The notes under the pieces: model-generated | What the model was told of the DNA's origin: nothing | Database searches by the model: none | The model's input: only the letters and a program-made list of their open reading frames with translations | NCBI GenBank assembly: GCA_048013815.1 | Contig: CM106586.1 | Span: forward strand, 992,001-1,056,000 | Reading direction: 5' to 3' | From: Setoptus koraiensis | Taxonomy: Eukaryota; Arthropoda | DNA: 64,000 nt | Made by a program: the position numbers and the translations under genes | Part shown: piece by piece, positions 1 to 11,391 of the stretch | Layout of the letters: each line of letters opens with the position of its first letter | Position numbering within the stretch: position 1 is the stretch's first letter

Positions 1-478
1 CAGCAACTTGATGGTCGTTTGGCGACAATCGTCAATGGAGTTGTAGAGGCGAAAAATCTGGAAAAATTGGTGAACGTGAAAAATCAATCCGGCGACAGGC
101 GGTTCCGTTGAAGTGTTTGTGTACTTGCAAGTAAAAAATACAGTGATTGTGAACGAGTCAGGCGAAAGTCAATTCAATTTGTATCAATTGATTGTAAGTT
201 TGAGCAGATGACTATTAATTGATGCTCTCTTCCTGTCACAGATTCATTTGCACACTGGCGGGCTGCATTTAGTTGAGTGCGATACGCGATTATTATTTTA
301 ACAATAGCAACAATAACAGCAACGGCAGTAACAATAATAATAATAATGATAATAATAATAGTCACAGTAATGATAATGATAATGATTCGGTCATCATTCG
401 CCCATCAATCGTTTATCGCGATTGTCAATTCATCAATTGAACGCTCCAATAGAGAACTGTGCACTCGAGCATAATGCT

Positions 479-506
479 CGGTCTGTGCGCTGCGCTGCAC
501 AGACCG
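479..506. repeat. Perfect 10-bp inverted repeat
   Basis: CGGTCTGTGC and its exact reverse complement GCACAGACCG are separated by 8 bases. The site lies in the far upstream region of the NK6 gene and no element boundary is visible around it. Confidence 0.6.
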
Positions 507-1364
507 GTAGGTGTTAGTCAGTTTGAGTGTGGCTGGCCGCTAAATTGATCCTATCGCCGAAGTATTGTATTGTATCGGTGTTATTATTAAAACTATTGTC
601 ACCATCGTGTGCCGATATATACCGCCCATTCGTATCATACGTATCGAATCGTATGGCACGTTGTGAGCCGGTGTGCAATAAAGGAACAATTGTAATCCGC
701 GATCACTGACAGGCAACTGTTGTTACGCTGCCCTCAGCGCCAATTGCAACCAGCGGCGACCGGGGCCAGTAGCGGCTGCCAGCGGCTACCGACAATGGCG
801 ATGACAGATCAATTTGACAGACTTTTGGTCGATTTATGTGTGTTAAATTGAAGATGAAATAATGTTGGCCGCTGTTGTTGAGAGCCAACAACAAAAACTA
901 TGTGCCGGTATTAGTTTAAATGCATTGGGGCGACTTTATAAGTTTGTAGCTTCACTCGTTCACCATTGAGTGCTTGCAATCAATTGAGTGCTGTTGACAT
1001 ACAAATGACTCTGCTGTTATATTAGAATATATTAGAATATATAGAATGATGATAAAAAAGAATTCATCTTTAACTCGAGTCTCGAGTGATTGTTCACTCG
1101 TGTTGTCAATGAGCCGGCCAAGATGCGACACAATCACTATTCAATGTCAACTTTATATTATATTGCACAGCGGACATTCGCATATCTAATGATGCTCTCG
1201 TTGTGGCGCTGCATGCTCAATTTGTGCGCCACCCTGCGTTATCCACTGATAAGGGGCTCCCATTGGAATATCGTCTGTGTTGATCAATGATCATTGATTG
1301 TTGCTCGCTCTGCGCAATTCACTTACTCCGGTGCCATGCTGGCCGTTAACTGTTGGCCAACTTG

Positions 1365-1397
1365 GTCGCGCCGCTTGTCAGTGTCAAGCGGCGCGAC
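1365..1397. repeat. Perfect 13-bp GC-rich hairpin
   Basis: GTCGCGCCGCTTG at 1365-1377 pairs exactly with CAAGCGGCGCGAC at 1385-1397 around the 7-base loop TCAGTGT. The stem is far more GC-rich than its surroundings, so it stands out from background. Role unknown. Confidence 0.6.
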
Positions 1398-2333
1398 AAT
1401 TTGTATTTCTCACCTCATATTCTTTTTGTCGTCGTCGTCGTCGTCGTCGTCGTTTATACACGTTGTATACGTTGTATGGGTTGTATAGGTTGTATGTCCC
1501 TCTAGTGCAATGCTGCCCCTCTAATGATGAGAGAGCGAGCACGTGATCTCTCGCACAGCGACAACGGTGTCACTTTATCGCAAGTGAACGCTTTAAATTG
1601 GATCATTTGTCATGCAAATCACTCGCTCCGTTTCTTCCCCTCTCATTGCTCCCTACTCCACACTCGATACTCCACACTCGATACCCCACACTCGATACCC
1701 CACACTCGATACCCCACACTCGATGCTTGTGAGTGCCCTGGGACTTGGCCCCAGTACCTGAGTGCCGGCGGACCAACGGGCAAGAGCGAGCGAAAATGGA
1801 ATAAAATTATCATTTTGTTTCAACCTATTCAACTTATTGACTTTTATTTATTCATAATAATGATAGCGCTGAGAGTGTCCATAATTGAGCGGCACAGTGT
1901 TGCAACAAAACAGCGCCTATATGCGCACTTTTAACAACACACTTGACGCTTATGGCGCCATCAAGTCTCTGCCCTCACAAATGGCACCGGGCACAGCACA
2001 TGGGCATAATCTGTGCCATTCTAAACTGGACATGGTCAACATTTATACATGAATACTTTGTCTGTGAATAGTCACAGGCAAAGTGTGTGCAATGCGTGAA
2101 TAGCAACCTATAAAGTGACTCTGTTGGGCCAGGCTAAATCTAATCTAATTTGACACACTTTACCCTGCACACACCGTCCGTACTTTGTGCATCTCGGTCT
2201 GTGTCCTGTGCACCTAAAAGACTGGCTAATTCTCTATAGCACTAACACACTTTGTGTGGGCACCATTTTGAATGGACACACTGATTTTGCAGATCAGTTA
2301 ACCGGAGAGTGTTTGCAAGAGAGAGAGAGAGGT

Positions 2334-2376
2334 TATAAATAAAGCACAAAACGCCACTACTGCGCATCTAGTCAGG
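2334..2376 (+). promoter_or_regulatory. Candidate TATA box and start-site region for the NK6 gene
   Basis: TATAAATA lies at 2334-2341, preceded by a short GA run. A CA start-site-like dinucleotide (…GCGCATCT…) lies about 32 bases downstream, near 2366, the usual TATA-to-initiator spacing. It would give a 5' UTR of roughly 630 bases if no intron lies in between. This is a motif match in AT-rich DNA, so it is tentative. Confidence 0.25.
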
Positions 2377-2955
2377 CTGCAATTGAGCATGCGCGCGAGT
2401 GCAATATTTCGCTGTGCCAATGGTGACAGCGACACGATGCAAAATACAGTTGCACAGTATATTCAATTTTCGGTGTCTCAATTGTCAATTGATATACTAC
2501 AATTGACTACTTGACTATAATAATACTAGTATAATAATATTAGTTGTTGTGCTAAGTTTGCATTGTCGTTGCTTGTTTCAGCAATGGTTGCCATAGTTAC
2601 GCTTGCAACAAATCAGACAGCGACCGAGACGCAATAAATGGTTCATTTGTTGAATAGCGGCAGTAGTAGCAGTTATAGATGACGAGATTTGTCGCCTATT
2701 GGCCAAATGAGCAAGTTATAATCAGTTACAATCAGACAGAACACAGTGATTAGTTAACAGTTGGCCAATGAGGTAACAGCACATTTTGGCAGCACACAAA
2801 TTGATTAATTAATTGCACATTCGATCAACAATCAAACGCGACAAATATTCACAGATATTCACATAGATGCTGTTGTCATCTTGTCAACTGTACGAGTTCA
2901 TCCACCAGCAACAACCGAGACAACAACCGAGACAACAACCGAGACAACAACCGAG

Positions 2956-2997
<42 letters not shown>

Positions 2998-3000
<3 letters not shown>

Positions 3001-6000
3001 ATTGCACCAACAAACACAGAGATGGCGACAAGCGATCGATGCTCGTCGACGCCGTCGTCCAATGCAACCGCATCAACCGCAACATCGCCCGTGCCCACAT
3101 CATCATCGCCCCGATCACTGCCAACATTTGCATTGACGCCCACGCCCACGCACTCGCCATCGAGCGCATCATTAGGATCGCCCGTGATGGCGACACCAAC
3201 TCAAACATCATTAGTGGCAAGTGGACATCAGCAACAAATGGCCAGACAATTGCCGGACAACAACAACTCGACCGCAACAACACCAACCGGCGCACCCGCT
3301 CAACCATTAAGCGCGGCGTCGTCGCCAGCGGCAACATCATTAATTACGGGAGCGTCCATGGCAAATTCAAATAAACAACAACAGCACCACCACCAACAAC
3401 AACAACAACAACAGACACCTATGCCCGCAGCAAACAAGCAAACGAGCAATGCCGCCGCCACTGCGGTGGGATTACACAAGCTGGCCATATCGTTTGCCGG
3501 GCACAGTGCGGCAGCGGCCAACATAAGCCACTATTGGCAATCGATGGTGCACAATCAGGCCGCTTTGGGTGCCTGGCGAGAGCGCATAGCGGGCCGTGAG
3601 TATCCCTTGACAAACTTCTCTAATTAACAATTATGATTGACATTCACAAATGAACAATCATGATTGATATTCATACATGAATGCTACAACAATAATGATA
3701 ATAATCAACAATTCTCTACAATCACCCCTGTCCTACCTATATGCCTATAATACTACCCGAATGTGACACAAAATACCCTGACGTGTGATTTTACAAAAAG
3801 TGAACGCAGTTGCTGCGGCCGCTGCCCACCATCACCAGCACCACCCGTCACATGCACACCCACATCACCCGCATCAACCGCATGCGCACCCGCATCCGCA
3901 CCCGCAATTGAGCCATCCGTCGGGTCAAGCCGGCGCGAACGGAGCCAACACAATCAATCTCCATGCCAATCATCATCATCATCACGTTAATAGTAATAAT
4001 AGTAATGGCAACAGTGGCACAAACAACAACCAAAACATTGGCAAGACAAGCAACAATATTAGTCAATCTATAAATGATTCAATGGGTCAGCATAATAACG
4101 GCGTCAACTCTAATAGTACTAATAGCAAAAATAAGAAGCACACCAGGCCCACCTTTTCCGGTCACCAGATCTACGTCCTAGAGAAGACATTTGAGCAGAC
4201 AAAATATTTGGCGGGCCCAGAGAGAGCCAAACTGGCCTACCATTTGGCCATGTCCGAGTCGCAAGTCAAGGTGAGTCGATCTCATGATGCATGCAACTGG
4301 CCGAATCAATCACATCGCTCAAATCAATCACATCGCTCAAATCAAGCAGCTCGAGCGGCCTACTGGCGAAACTGTAAACTAGTTGCGTTTTGTTTTTGGC
4401 TGGCAACTTTATTTTATTGATTAGCGTTATCTTGGTCGGGTGCTCGCCAGCGATATGAGTGATCGTCGTGATTGTCGACAGATAATGGCAGCGACACTCT
4501 CGAGAAACCGCTGCATTGTGCTGCGTGGCCTCTGTTTGCGGCCCATTTGTTTGCGCTGTCTCTATTTGCGCGAAAATAACTGGCAAATACGAGTTATACT
4601 TTGTGTCATTGGCAGACACAAACATGCGAGCTGACTGTTCTCAAAAGAATCATATCATCGTATCGTATCGATAAAAAGAATTGAGAGTGGAGAAAAGTCA
4701 AAAGGAACGACAAAGTCAACAGTTAGTTACTTTTGCATTTGCTGCTCGTGTTGAGCTGCTCAGTGCTTGTGCTGTTTGCTGGCCATTGCTGGCTGGGCAA
4801 ACAAACCAGGATAATAATAATACCGGTACTGACAGCAATTGTGTCTGGCACTCGTTGAAAACTGGCATTTCCAAACCAGACACACACACCAACGAACGTG
4901 ACAACGCTAAAAAGTGTTCACTGCTCTACATTTTATTATTATCACTATTATAGTGCTCGTTCTTCATCAAAGTAAACACAACACGCGAACGGCAAACAAA
5001 CTAACTGCTCTGGCCAACACCAAAATCAACCCCAAAACACGAGCTGTTTGTTGAGCGAGGCGCGCAAAATGGGGCCAAAAAGAAGCCAATGTTGTTTTTT
5101 TGTTTTTGAGAATATCCTATCTCAGGCCGCCATTGCTGCGAGCACGATCATCATGATCAATATTTAATATCATCGCCAACAGCAGTGGCTACTTGAAAGT
5201 GACTCCGGCAATCGATACTCGCTTGTTTGCGTTCACCATATACCAATGTACATACACAAAGATGGTTACAACTAACAATGGCCCGATTTAATGCCCAAAT
5301 ACCTATATTGAGCCAATTATCGGTGGCGTTGCGGGCCGGCTGTTCGCTATTTCGGTTCATTGCTGTTCTTGACAATGTCATCATCTTGAAAGCGACTTCT
5401 TCTTCCCTCACCGTGACACATTTATATCTTATTTGCAAGCGACGCTCACTGTCCGTTGTGTTGGTTATTTCTTTGGCGTGCCAGGCAACGGATATGTGAC
5501 TGTGAGGATATATGAGGATGTGGCACAAATTGCAATTGTCAGGTTATTGTCTAATGTGGCACAGATTTGTGTTGACCGTTGCCAAAAGGCACCAAAATGC
5601 CTGAAGAGTGAGCCAAGGTGAGGCCTCGCTGTAACCAGCTTGCGACAAGACGATTGTTGCGCAATTTATTTTATACCATGGGTTTTATTTTCTGCCAGAT
5701 AAAGTTGCCAACACCGCTCACCAGGCGTGGGCTTGTTGCCAGTGGTGGCTTGTTGAGCCAATTGATCAATTGATTGGTTGGCTTTTATGAGAGAGTATGC
5801 AAATTTGCCGTGAGCACTATTATTGTGGAGCGAGTGTAAATTGACACCGGATGGCAATAATAGTTGACTGCGGCCACGCTGAATAATGTGAATAATTGGT
5901 CATCGTCATTGATCAATGGCAATGTGCCAATTGATTGGCACACAATTGATTTAAGTAGCCTTTGCATTTACCTGGTTATGATAAATAAGTTGATGATTGG

Positions 6001-8105
6001 CAGGCCACCAAAGAAGCGACACAAACACAACGAAGCTTCTTTTCTCACCAACAACCACACAAGCCTCTGTTGTTGTTGTCGTTGTTGTTCTCGAGCTGCC
6101 AAACTCGATGTGTGTGTTCCCCCAGCGTGTTGTCCAGTGGCCAATTGGCCATTCGTCACATGCGGCCTTCTCCAATCATTGCAGTCCAATGTGTTTCTGA
6201 TCGGACAATCGGTACACCCGTCGGCGCTTGGTCGGCGGCCATCGGGCCACCGGGCCAATAGGCCACTGGGCCGTTAGGCCATTAGGCAGCCAATACAGCG
6301 ACATGTAAATATGCAAATTCTCAACAGTTCTCAATGGCTCTCAATAGTTGCCAATAGTTGCCGATGGCTCTCAACAGTGGGCCAGACCATTGAGACTTGT
6401 TGGCGCGAAATGATGTGACGATTCTCTAGGGCTGCCACGAGCTACCACGCACTGCCACGAATATCTCTCGCTCTCTATAGGTAGTCACGCTTTGTATGGC
6501 AATCGGTAATGCATTGTATTATTACAATACAATGAGCTGATGAGCGACACAAATCAACTGGCCGCTACCAGAAATCGCATACCATTGATTATAGTTCCAT
6601 TATAGTGGCCAATAAGCCAACATCATAATTATGCAAAGTTTGTCGCACTCACACTGTCACCAGCAGCAGCTATGATACAGTTGTGTTTGCGTTGTCGTTG
6701 CTGCTGAATTCACGTGCTGAGAATCCTTTGTTGTTGCCTCGTATGGTATATAATTCTCAATGTGATCAACGCGGACAATGCGCACAGTGGTTGTCGTGAG
6801 CTCGCCCCAATCAATTATCGCTAAATATTCATGGCCAAATTCACGAAGCTACACTGTATGATACAGTGTGATTCATTACTGTCATATTATATGACTCATA
6901 TATTTAAAAATCATGAATTTAAAAATTTCCGTCCACATTATTATGAATGGTTGAACCATTATGAAGCTTACAATCATGATATTCACGGCTGAATAATAGC
7001 ACTGCTACATTGGTGTCAACAGAGATAATTTGAATGAACATGTCATGTGGATGACAGCAATAATATTGTTGTGTATCTGCCATCAGTTCGCAAAACTGAA
7101 TTGTGAACCAGTGATGGCGAAATATTCACGATGACCAGAGAATTGCACGTCCGCTGTTCATTGGAATCATCATTATCCGTGCGTGTGTGTTTGCGATGGT
7201 ATTATCCCCAACTGAGCGAAACGTTTCAAAGTTGCAAACATTATTAGTTGACATAAGCCAACAATATGTTTAAGCCTATTAAGAGCTGTCCAGTGATGTA
7301 GTATTGCTGTTTGAATGAAATAACGGTAATGCTATTATTATTGGGCATTGTCAGCACCATTCAAGTAACCACCAACGACTAGAATAGCAATTATCTAAAC
7401 TTTACCCATTTATCTATAATATATATTATCCACACTCATATAAATATATGTCACAGGTCTGGTTTCAAAATAGACGAACCAAATGGCGAAAGAAAGCGGC
7501 CGCCGATCAGGCCACCAAAAAGCGCAACAACTTGTTAGGTAACCATGGTAACAGTGGCACCAATTCTGGCGCTGCTGGTTCCTCATCGTCATCCATGCTA
7601 GGTATGGCCGGCCACTCTACAACGGGCATAACAGGTACTATAACAAAGCTAGTGACTTGTATTGTTTGATTAATAGCAGCAAAAACATTACTGATGACTG
7701 ATAATGACAAACTGAGTTGGATATGCATTAATTAATAGCCTTCTCATTGAATATAAATTGATTGTTTGACTTAATTGTTTAGAATTGGACGATGACGCAA
7801 TGTCAAACTCAAACATGGACAGCGACATTGATCTTAGTGATGGCGATGACACAATGGACAACAATGAATCACAACAGCAGCAACAACAACAACAACAACA
7901 GCACACAACTAATTATAGCAATTTTTCATTGTATACACCACAATCACACAATTATCATCTAGCAAATCAATCAACTAACTTAAAGCGCCGTTTATCTAGG
8001 CCATCGCCAACAACAGCAACCACAACACAAGACAACGGCAATGCAGTTAGATCACAACAATCACATCAGCTTAATAAACAATTTAACAGTTTGTTGTTGT
8101 CGTCT

Positions 8106-8137
<32 letters not shown>

Positions 8138-9227
8138 GCAACAACAACAACAGCTCCCAATGCAAAGTGGCGTACATTTACAGCAACAGTTAAATAGCAA
8201 CAATTGCCGGATGTCTCCGTATGGCAACCAATTTGATAATGCAACAGCATCGACAACAGCGACAAGTCAACAACAACAGAACAGTAGACAACAGCATTTC
8301 AATAGTGATAATGATTGTACTAATAGCACTGTCTCACCAATGCTCACTGACCACACAACAAACATGATTGATCATGAGAACAATCACCATCAACAACAAC
8401 AACTGCAGCAACAACAACAACAACAACAATTGTTGACAAACGGAAATGACCAAGAAGGGTTGAGTATATGTACAGGTGGCGCTTCAGCAGCAATAACAAC
8501 AACAACAGCAGCAGCAGCAGCAAATGGTCGCAATGATAATAGTGGCCAAAGTCCACATAGACATCGGCAGCACTTGTTGCAACACGATCAACATTCGCCT
8601 AGCTCCTCATCAATTGCTTCATCTAGTACTCCTAACTCACAACAGGTGTCACCAGGATTGAATGCAACAACAACAACAGCAACAACAACACCAAACGGAA
8701 GTTTAAATGCTACTAATGGATCCAATCATCACTATGGCAACCATTCATCAAGTCATCATCATCATCATCTTGTTTCATCGTTACAACATCATTTGGCTGT
8801 TGCTAGCTCGGTGGGACAGGTGGCGCCCCCATTGCAAATGGCTGCTTTTGCAGCCCATCATCATCATCATCAGCAGCAAGCAGCGGGCGTCAATCATCAT
8901 CAGCATCCGTTAATTACGGCCGCCGCCGCTGCACATCATGTAGCGGCCATTCAAAGTTATCACCAGCATCACCATCATCAGACCAACACAAACCTCGTCC
9001 ACCCAAACTCCACTTCCGGTCAATTGATGGCCAGCTCAACAGTGGGCAGCTGTCAGCAACAACAACAGCAACATCAGCATCAACAGCAGCAGCAGTCACT
9101 ATTGGGGGGTCAATTAGATAACACACACAGTCAACAGTATCATCATCAGACTGCCGTCCCATCGTTGGTCAGTCACCATCATCAGCATCAATTGAGTCAG
9201 CGGCAATTTTTGGCCAATTTACAATAG
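2998..9227 (+). CDS. HGTX: NK6-class homeodomain transcription factor (Nkx6/HGTX)
   Basis: The homeodomain (about residues 308-367) begins [10 protein letters not shown], carries [17 protein letters not shown], and has WFQNRRTKW in helix 3 with W48, F49, N51 and R53. It matches NK6 proteins almost residue for residue. A motif before the first intron (…HYWQ…AWRERI) resembles the conserved NK6 FWPGV…WRD motif. Proposed exons are 2998-3595, 3810-4270, 7457-7634 and 7783-9227. Introns are GT-AG with compatible phases (1, 0, 1), and intron 2 falls between homeodomain residues 46 and 47. The exon 2 acceptor at 3800/3801 also fits. The ATG at 2998 is the first in frame and has A at -3. The protein would be about 893 residues, much longer than vertebrate NKX6, owing to polyQ, polyH and N/S-rich tracts. 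NK6 proteins are nuclear regulators of neuronal (and, in vertebrates, pancreatic) fate. Strong identification; exon ends outside the homeodomain are less sure. Confidence 0.93.
4271..7456 (+). other. NK6 intron 2 (about 3.2 kb)
   Basis: It begins GTGAGT at 4271 and ends TCACAG at 7456, interrupting the homeodomain between residues 46 and 47. No coding exon, RNA gene or element with clear ends is visible. There is a GGCC-rich short repeat at about 6230-6300 and scattered CA/TG-rich stretches. Regulatory content is likely for a developmental gene but cannot be shown here. Confidence 0.7.
7457..7634 (+). other. HGTX: NK6 exon 3 with three in-phase candidate splice donors
   Basis: The exon starts after TCACAG with GTC TGG TTT (homeodomain V47 W48 F49) and finishes the homeodomain. 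AG|GT sites occur after 7538, 7601 and 7634. Each falls after the first base of a codon, so each joins the phase-1 acceptor at 7782/7783 in frame and creates a Glu codon before LDDDAMSNS. The second has the best +5 base (GTATGG). The three choices would differ by 21 and 11 residues. The 7634 end is used here only because it keeps the most coding sequence. Confidence 0.6.
7783..9227 (+). other. HGTX: NK6 exon 4: acidic segment and low-complexity C-terminal tail
   Basis: The acceptor is TTGTTTAG at 7782. The exon starts with an acidic stretch ([18 protein letters not shown]) corresponding to the acidic region that follows the homeodomain in NK6 proteins. It then runs for about 450 residues of polyQ (CAA/CAG mixed), polyH, N/S/T-rich sequence to TAG at 9225-9227. 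Mixed synonymous codons within the Q tracts argue against recent slippage of one pure triplet. AATAAA at 9809-9814 is a candidate polyadenylation signal, giving a 3' UTR of about 0.6 kb. Confidence 0.8.
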
Positions 9228-9315
9228 AGGCAGCGTTAGTTGGGAGCAAACATTTTAAGATGATGTTTATTCACTATTCAATTAGCATTTTTTCATTTCA
9301 CTAACTAATACAATC

Positions 9316-9395
9316 TAAATCTAAATCTAAATTTAAATTTAAATTTAAATTTAAATTTAGATTCAGATTCAAATTTAAATTTAAATTTAAATTTC
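9316..9395. repeat. Hexamer-type AAATTT/ATCTAA repeat in probable NK6 3' UTR
   Basis: About 80 bases consist of repeated ATCTAA and then AAATTT units. It is a simple-sequence expansion in the probable 3' untranslated region. Confidence 0.7.
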
Positions 9396-10539
9396 AATCA
9401 AAACAACAACAAAATTATGCAATCAAGTGCAATACACAACGTCAGCGGCAACATGACATCGTATATGATTATTATGTAATTATATAATCGCTATCTCGCT
9501 AGATAGACATACATTAATACACCTAATCAATTACTGCCCACTAGATACCAGGTTGTCATTATTATGCATTTTGCACATTCAATACAATGATGCCAATGGG
9601 CAGTGTCGCATAAAAACCAACTAACACACAAACAGTAAGGTTGTTACAGACACAAGTATCGTTACTAGCTCACCTGTGCGGTGATTGAAAATATTATTAG
9701 AGAACGGAAATGCACATGTATTATAGCAGATACAGATAATGGTATCATAGAGACGAGCACATAATATTAAAATATAATATAATATTGAAAAGTTATATTA
9801 ATTATAATAATAAAGTTCAGCGTACACACAAACAAGCAACAAACAGCTTTTTTCGTAACGTTTTCTTGGTAGAAATGAAAATGATTTCCCAAAGTCGTTA
9901 TGAATAAACGACGATAAATCGCAAGCGGATAAAAGAGATAGAGAGAGAGAGAGATCTGAGAGATGTGCCAAAGTGGAGGCCCGCAAACGACCAAAAGAAG
10001 CGCAAGTTATCTCGGCTGGGCTCTCACCTGAGTGGGTGAGGTATGTGCGACACCTTTTTGGGCACATTCCTCGTCGTCATCAATATAATATGATGTCCGA
10101 GTGACACTTTTTTCAAGTTGACACAAATCTCTCTTTTTGTGCGCATCGGCAGCGACTCATGAGAGCAAATAACTGGCAACTTGCAACCCATTTTATGCCA
10201 GACAATGCCGGCCCAGATAGATGTCACCCGATCGGCATTGGGATCTCGTGTCGTGTTCATGAGGTGATAATGAGATGCCTGGAATGATAGTTGAAATGAG
10301 CCGAGAAGAGCGCGACTCCTTTAGATCGGCATCGAGTTATTCAGGGTGCTGAATGCAAGGAATGTTCTCTCTAGGCGTAGGTATACAAGTGGTTAAAAGT
10401 TAAAAGTTGCTCTCCGTCTGTACTCTGTTCGGATTGGATCGGGTCGGATTTTGCAATAAATGCACTTCTATTATTCTTTTTCTCTTGTATGAAAATTCTT
10501 TTTGTCGCGTTCTTTTCTTTGCCTCTCTCCGTACACTTG

Positions 10540-10589
<50 letters not shown>

Positions 10590-11100
10590 TCGGCCGCCTA
10601 TGCGGGCCACAATGTATTCTTTGTTCAATTATTAGCGCGTGACAGTCACTGTGTATAATGTCGCGCCAACCAGTCTGCCAGAAACGCTTTTCTTATCTGT
10701 CGCTCTCTCTCTCTCTCCAATTGCTGGTCATTTGCATACGGTTGGCTGCGATTGTGCGCGCTGCCATTCTATGCCATCCTTTGCACATCGCCAGAGTCAA
10801 GTTGAGTTTAAATGATCGCAAAATAACAGTCACTTGTACACTTATGTTTGCACACCTTGCAACAACGACAACTATCACCGTTTATTTGCATACTTGATTT
10901 TGTGGCATTTTTGCTCTGTGTACAATTGACGCTCTCTATCAACTAATATAGCATTAATCTATTGTATTTCCTCGAAATTAATAGCATTAGTAACACTTGG
11001 TTAAATTTACCCGTTACCATTCATTCATCGTGCTCCTGTTTCGTTCGTTTTTTATGCCCTTTATTTATCATCTATTATCCGCCGTGCCTCGTCCGTCCAG

Positions 11101-11289
11101 TGCAACGAACGGTCAATTTGCAGTTGTCCACCGATAAATATCATCGTATCCTTTGGCCACTGGTCGGTCTGGCAATGGCCGATGGTGCCAATTACTCGCA
11201 TCGCTACTTGCGCTATCTCGATATGGTCGATTTGCTACCATTGAAACATCGTTCACTAACAATCCAATCGACAATGTCCCCGCCAGCAG
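11101..11289 (+). CDS. Exon-like open stretch, unidentified
   Basis: One + strand frame is open through about 60 codons and reads protein-like (…DKYHRILWPLVGLAMADG…). It is preceded by a pyrimidine-rich tract ending CCGTCCAG and followed by CAG|GTAAAT. I do not recognise a family and no partner exon is obvious within a few kilobases. It could be an exon of an unannotated gene or a chance frame in less AT-rich sequence. Confidence 0.2.
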
Positions 11290-11355
11290 GTAAATCGTGT
11301 GTGCGCTGACCACTGGTGGATCGGTAAACGCACGACTATCTTGATAATTTCAATC

Positions 11356-11391
<36 letters not shown>

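Larger units (their letters stand above)
1..2997 (+). promoter_or_regulatory. Upstream region and probable 5' UTR of the NK6 homeobox gene
   Basis: No convincing coding exon is visible here. The stretch holds AT-rich low-complexity sequence, a (AAT)n-like run near 325-385, a (TCG)n run at about 1430-1456, a 14-bp tandem repeat containing CACACTCGATACC at about 1663-1725 (around five units), two perfect hairpins (479-506 and 1365-1397), and a TATA-like box at 2334-2341. The frame that becomes Nkx6 exon 1 is open back to about 2809 but has no ATG before 2998. The GAGACAACC repeats and the (CAA)n tract just upstream are therefore most simply 5' UTR, unless an unseen upstream exon splices in. Enhancer function is inferred only from position. 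Confidence 0.4.

Noticed and set aside
1298-1934. Several open frames over the upstream region
   Set aside because: They run through simple repeats (TCG)n and the CACACTCGATACC tandem, have no recognisable protein pattern and no splice partners.
2876-3340. Opposite-strand frames across NK6 exon 1
   Set aside because: They are mirror images of CAA/ACC repeats (poly-L, poly-V); the + strand frame is the supported one.
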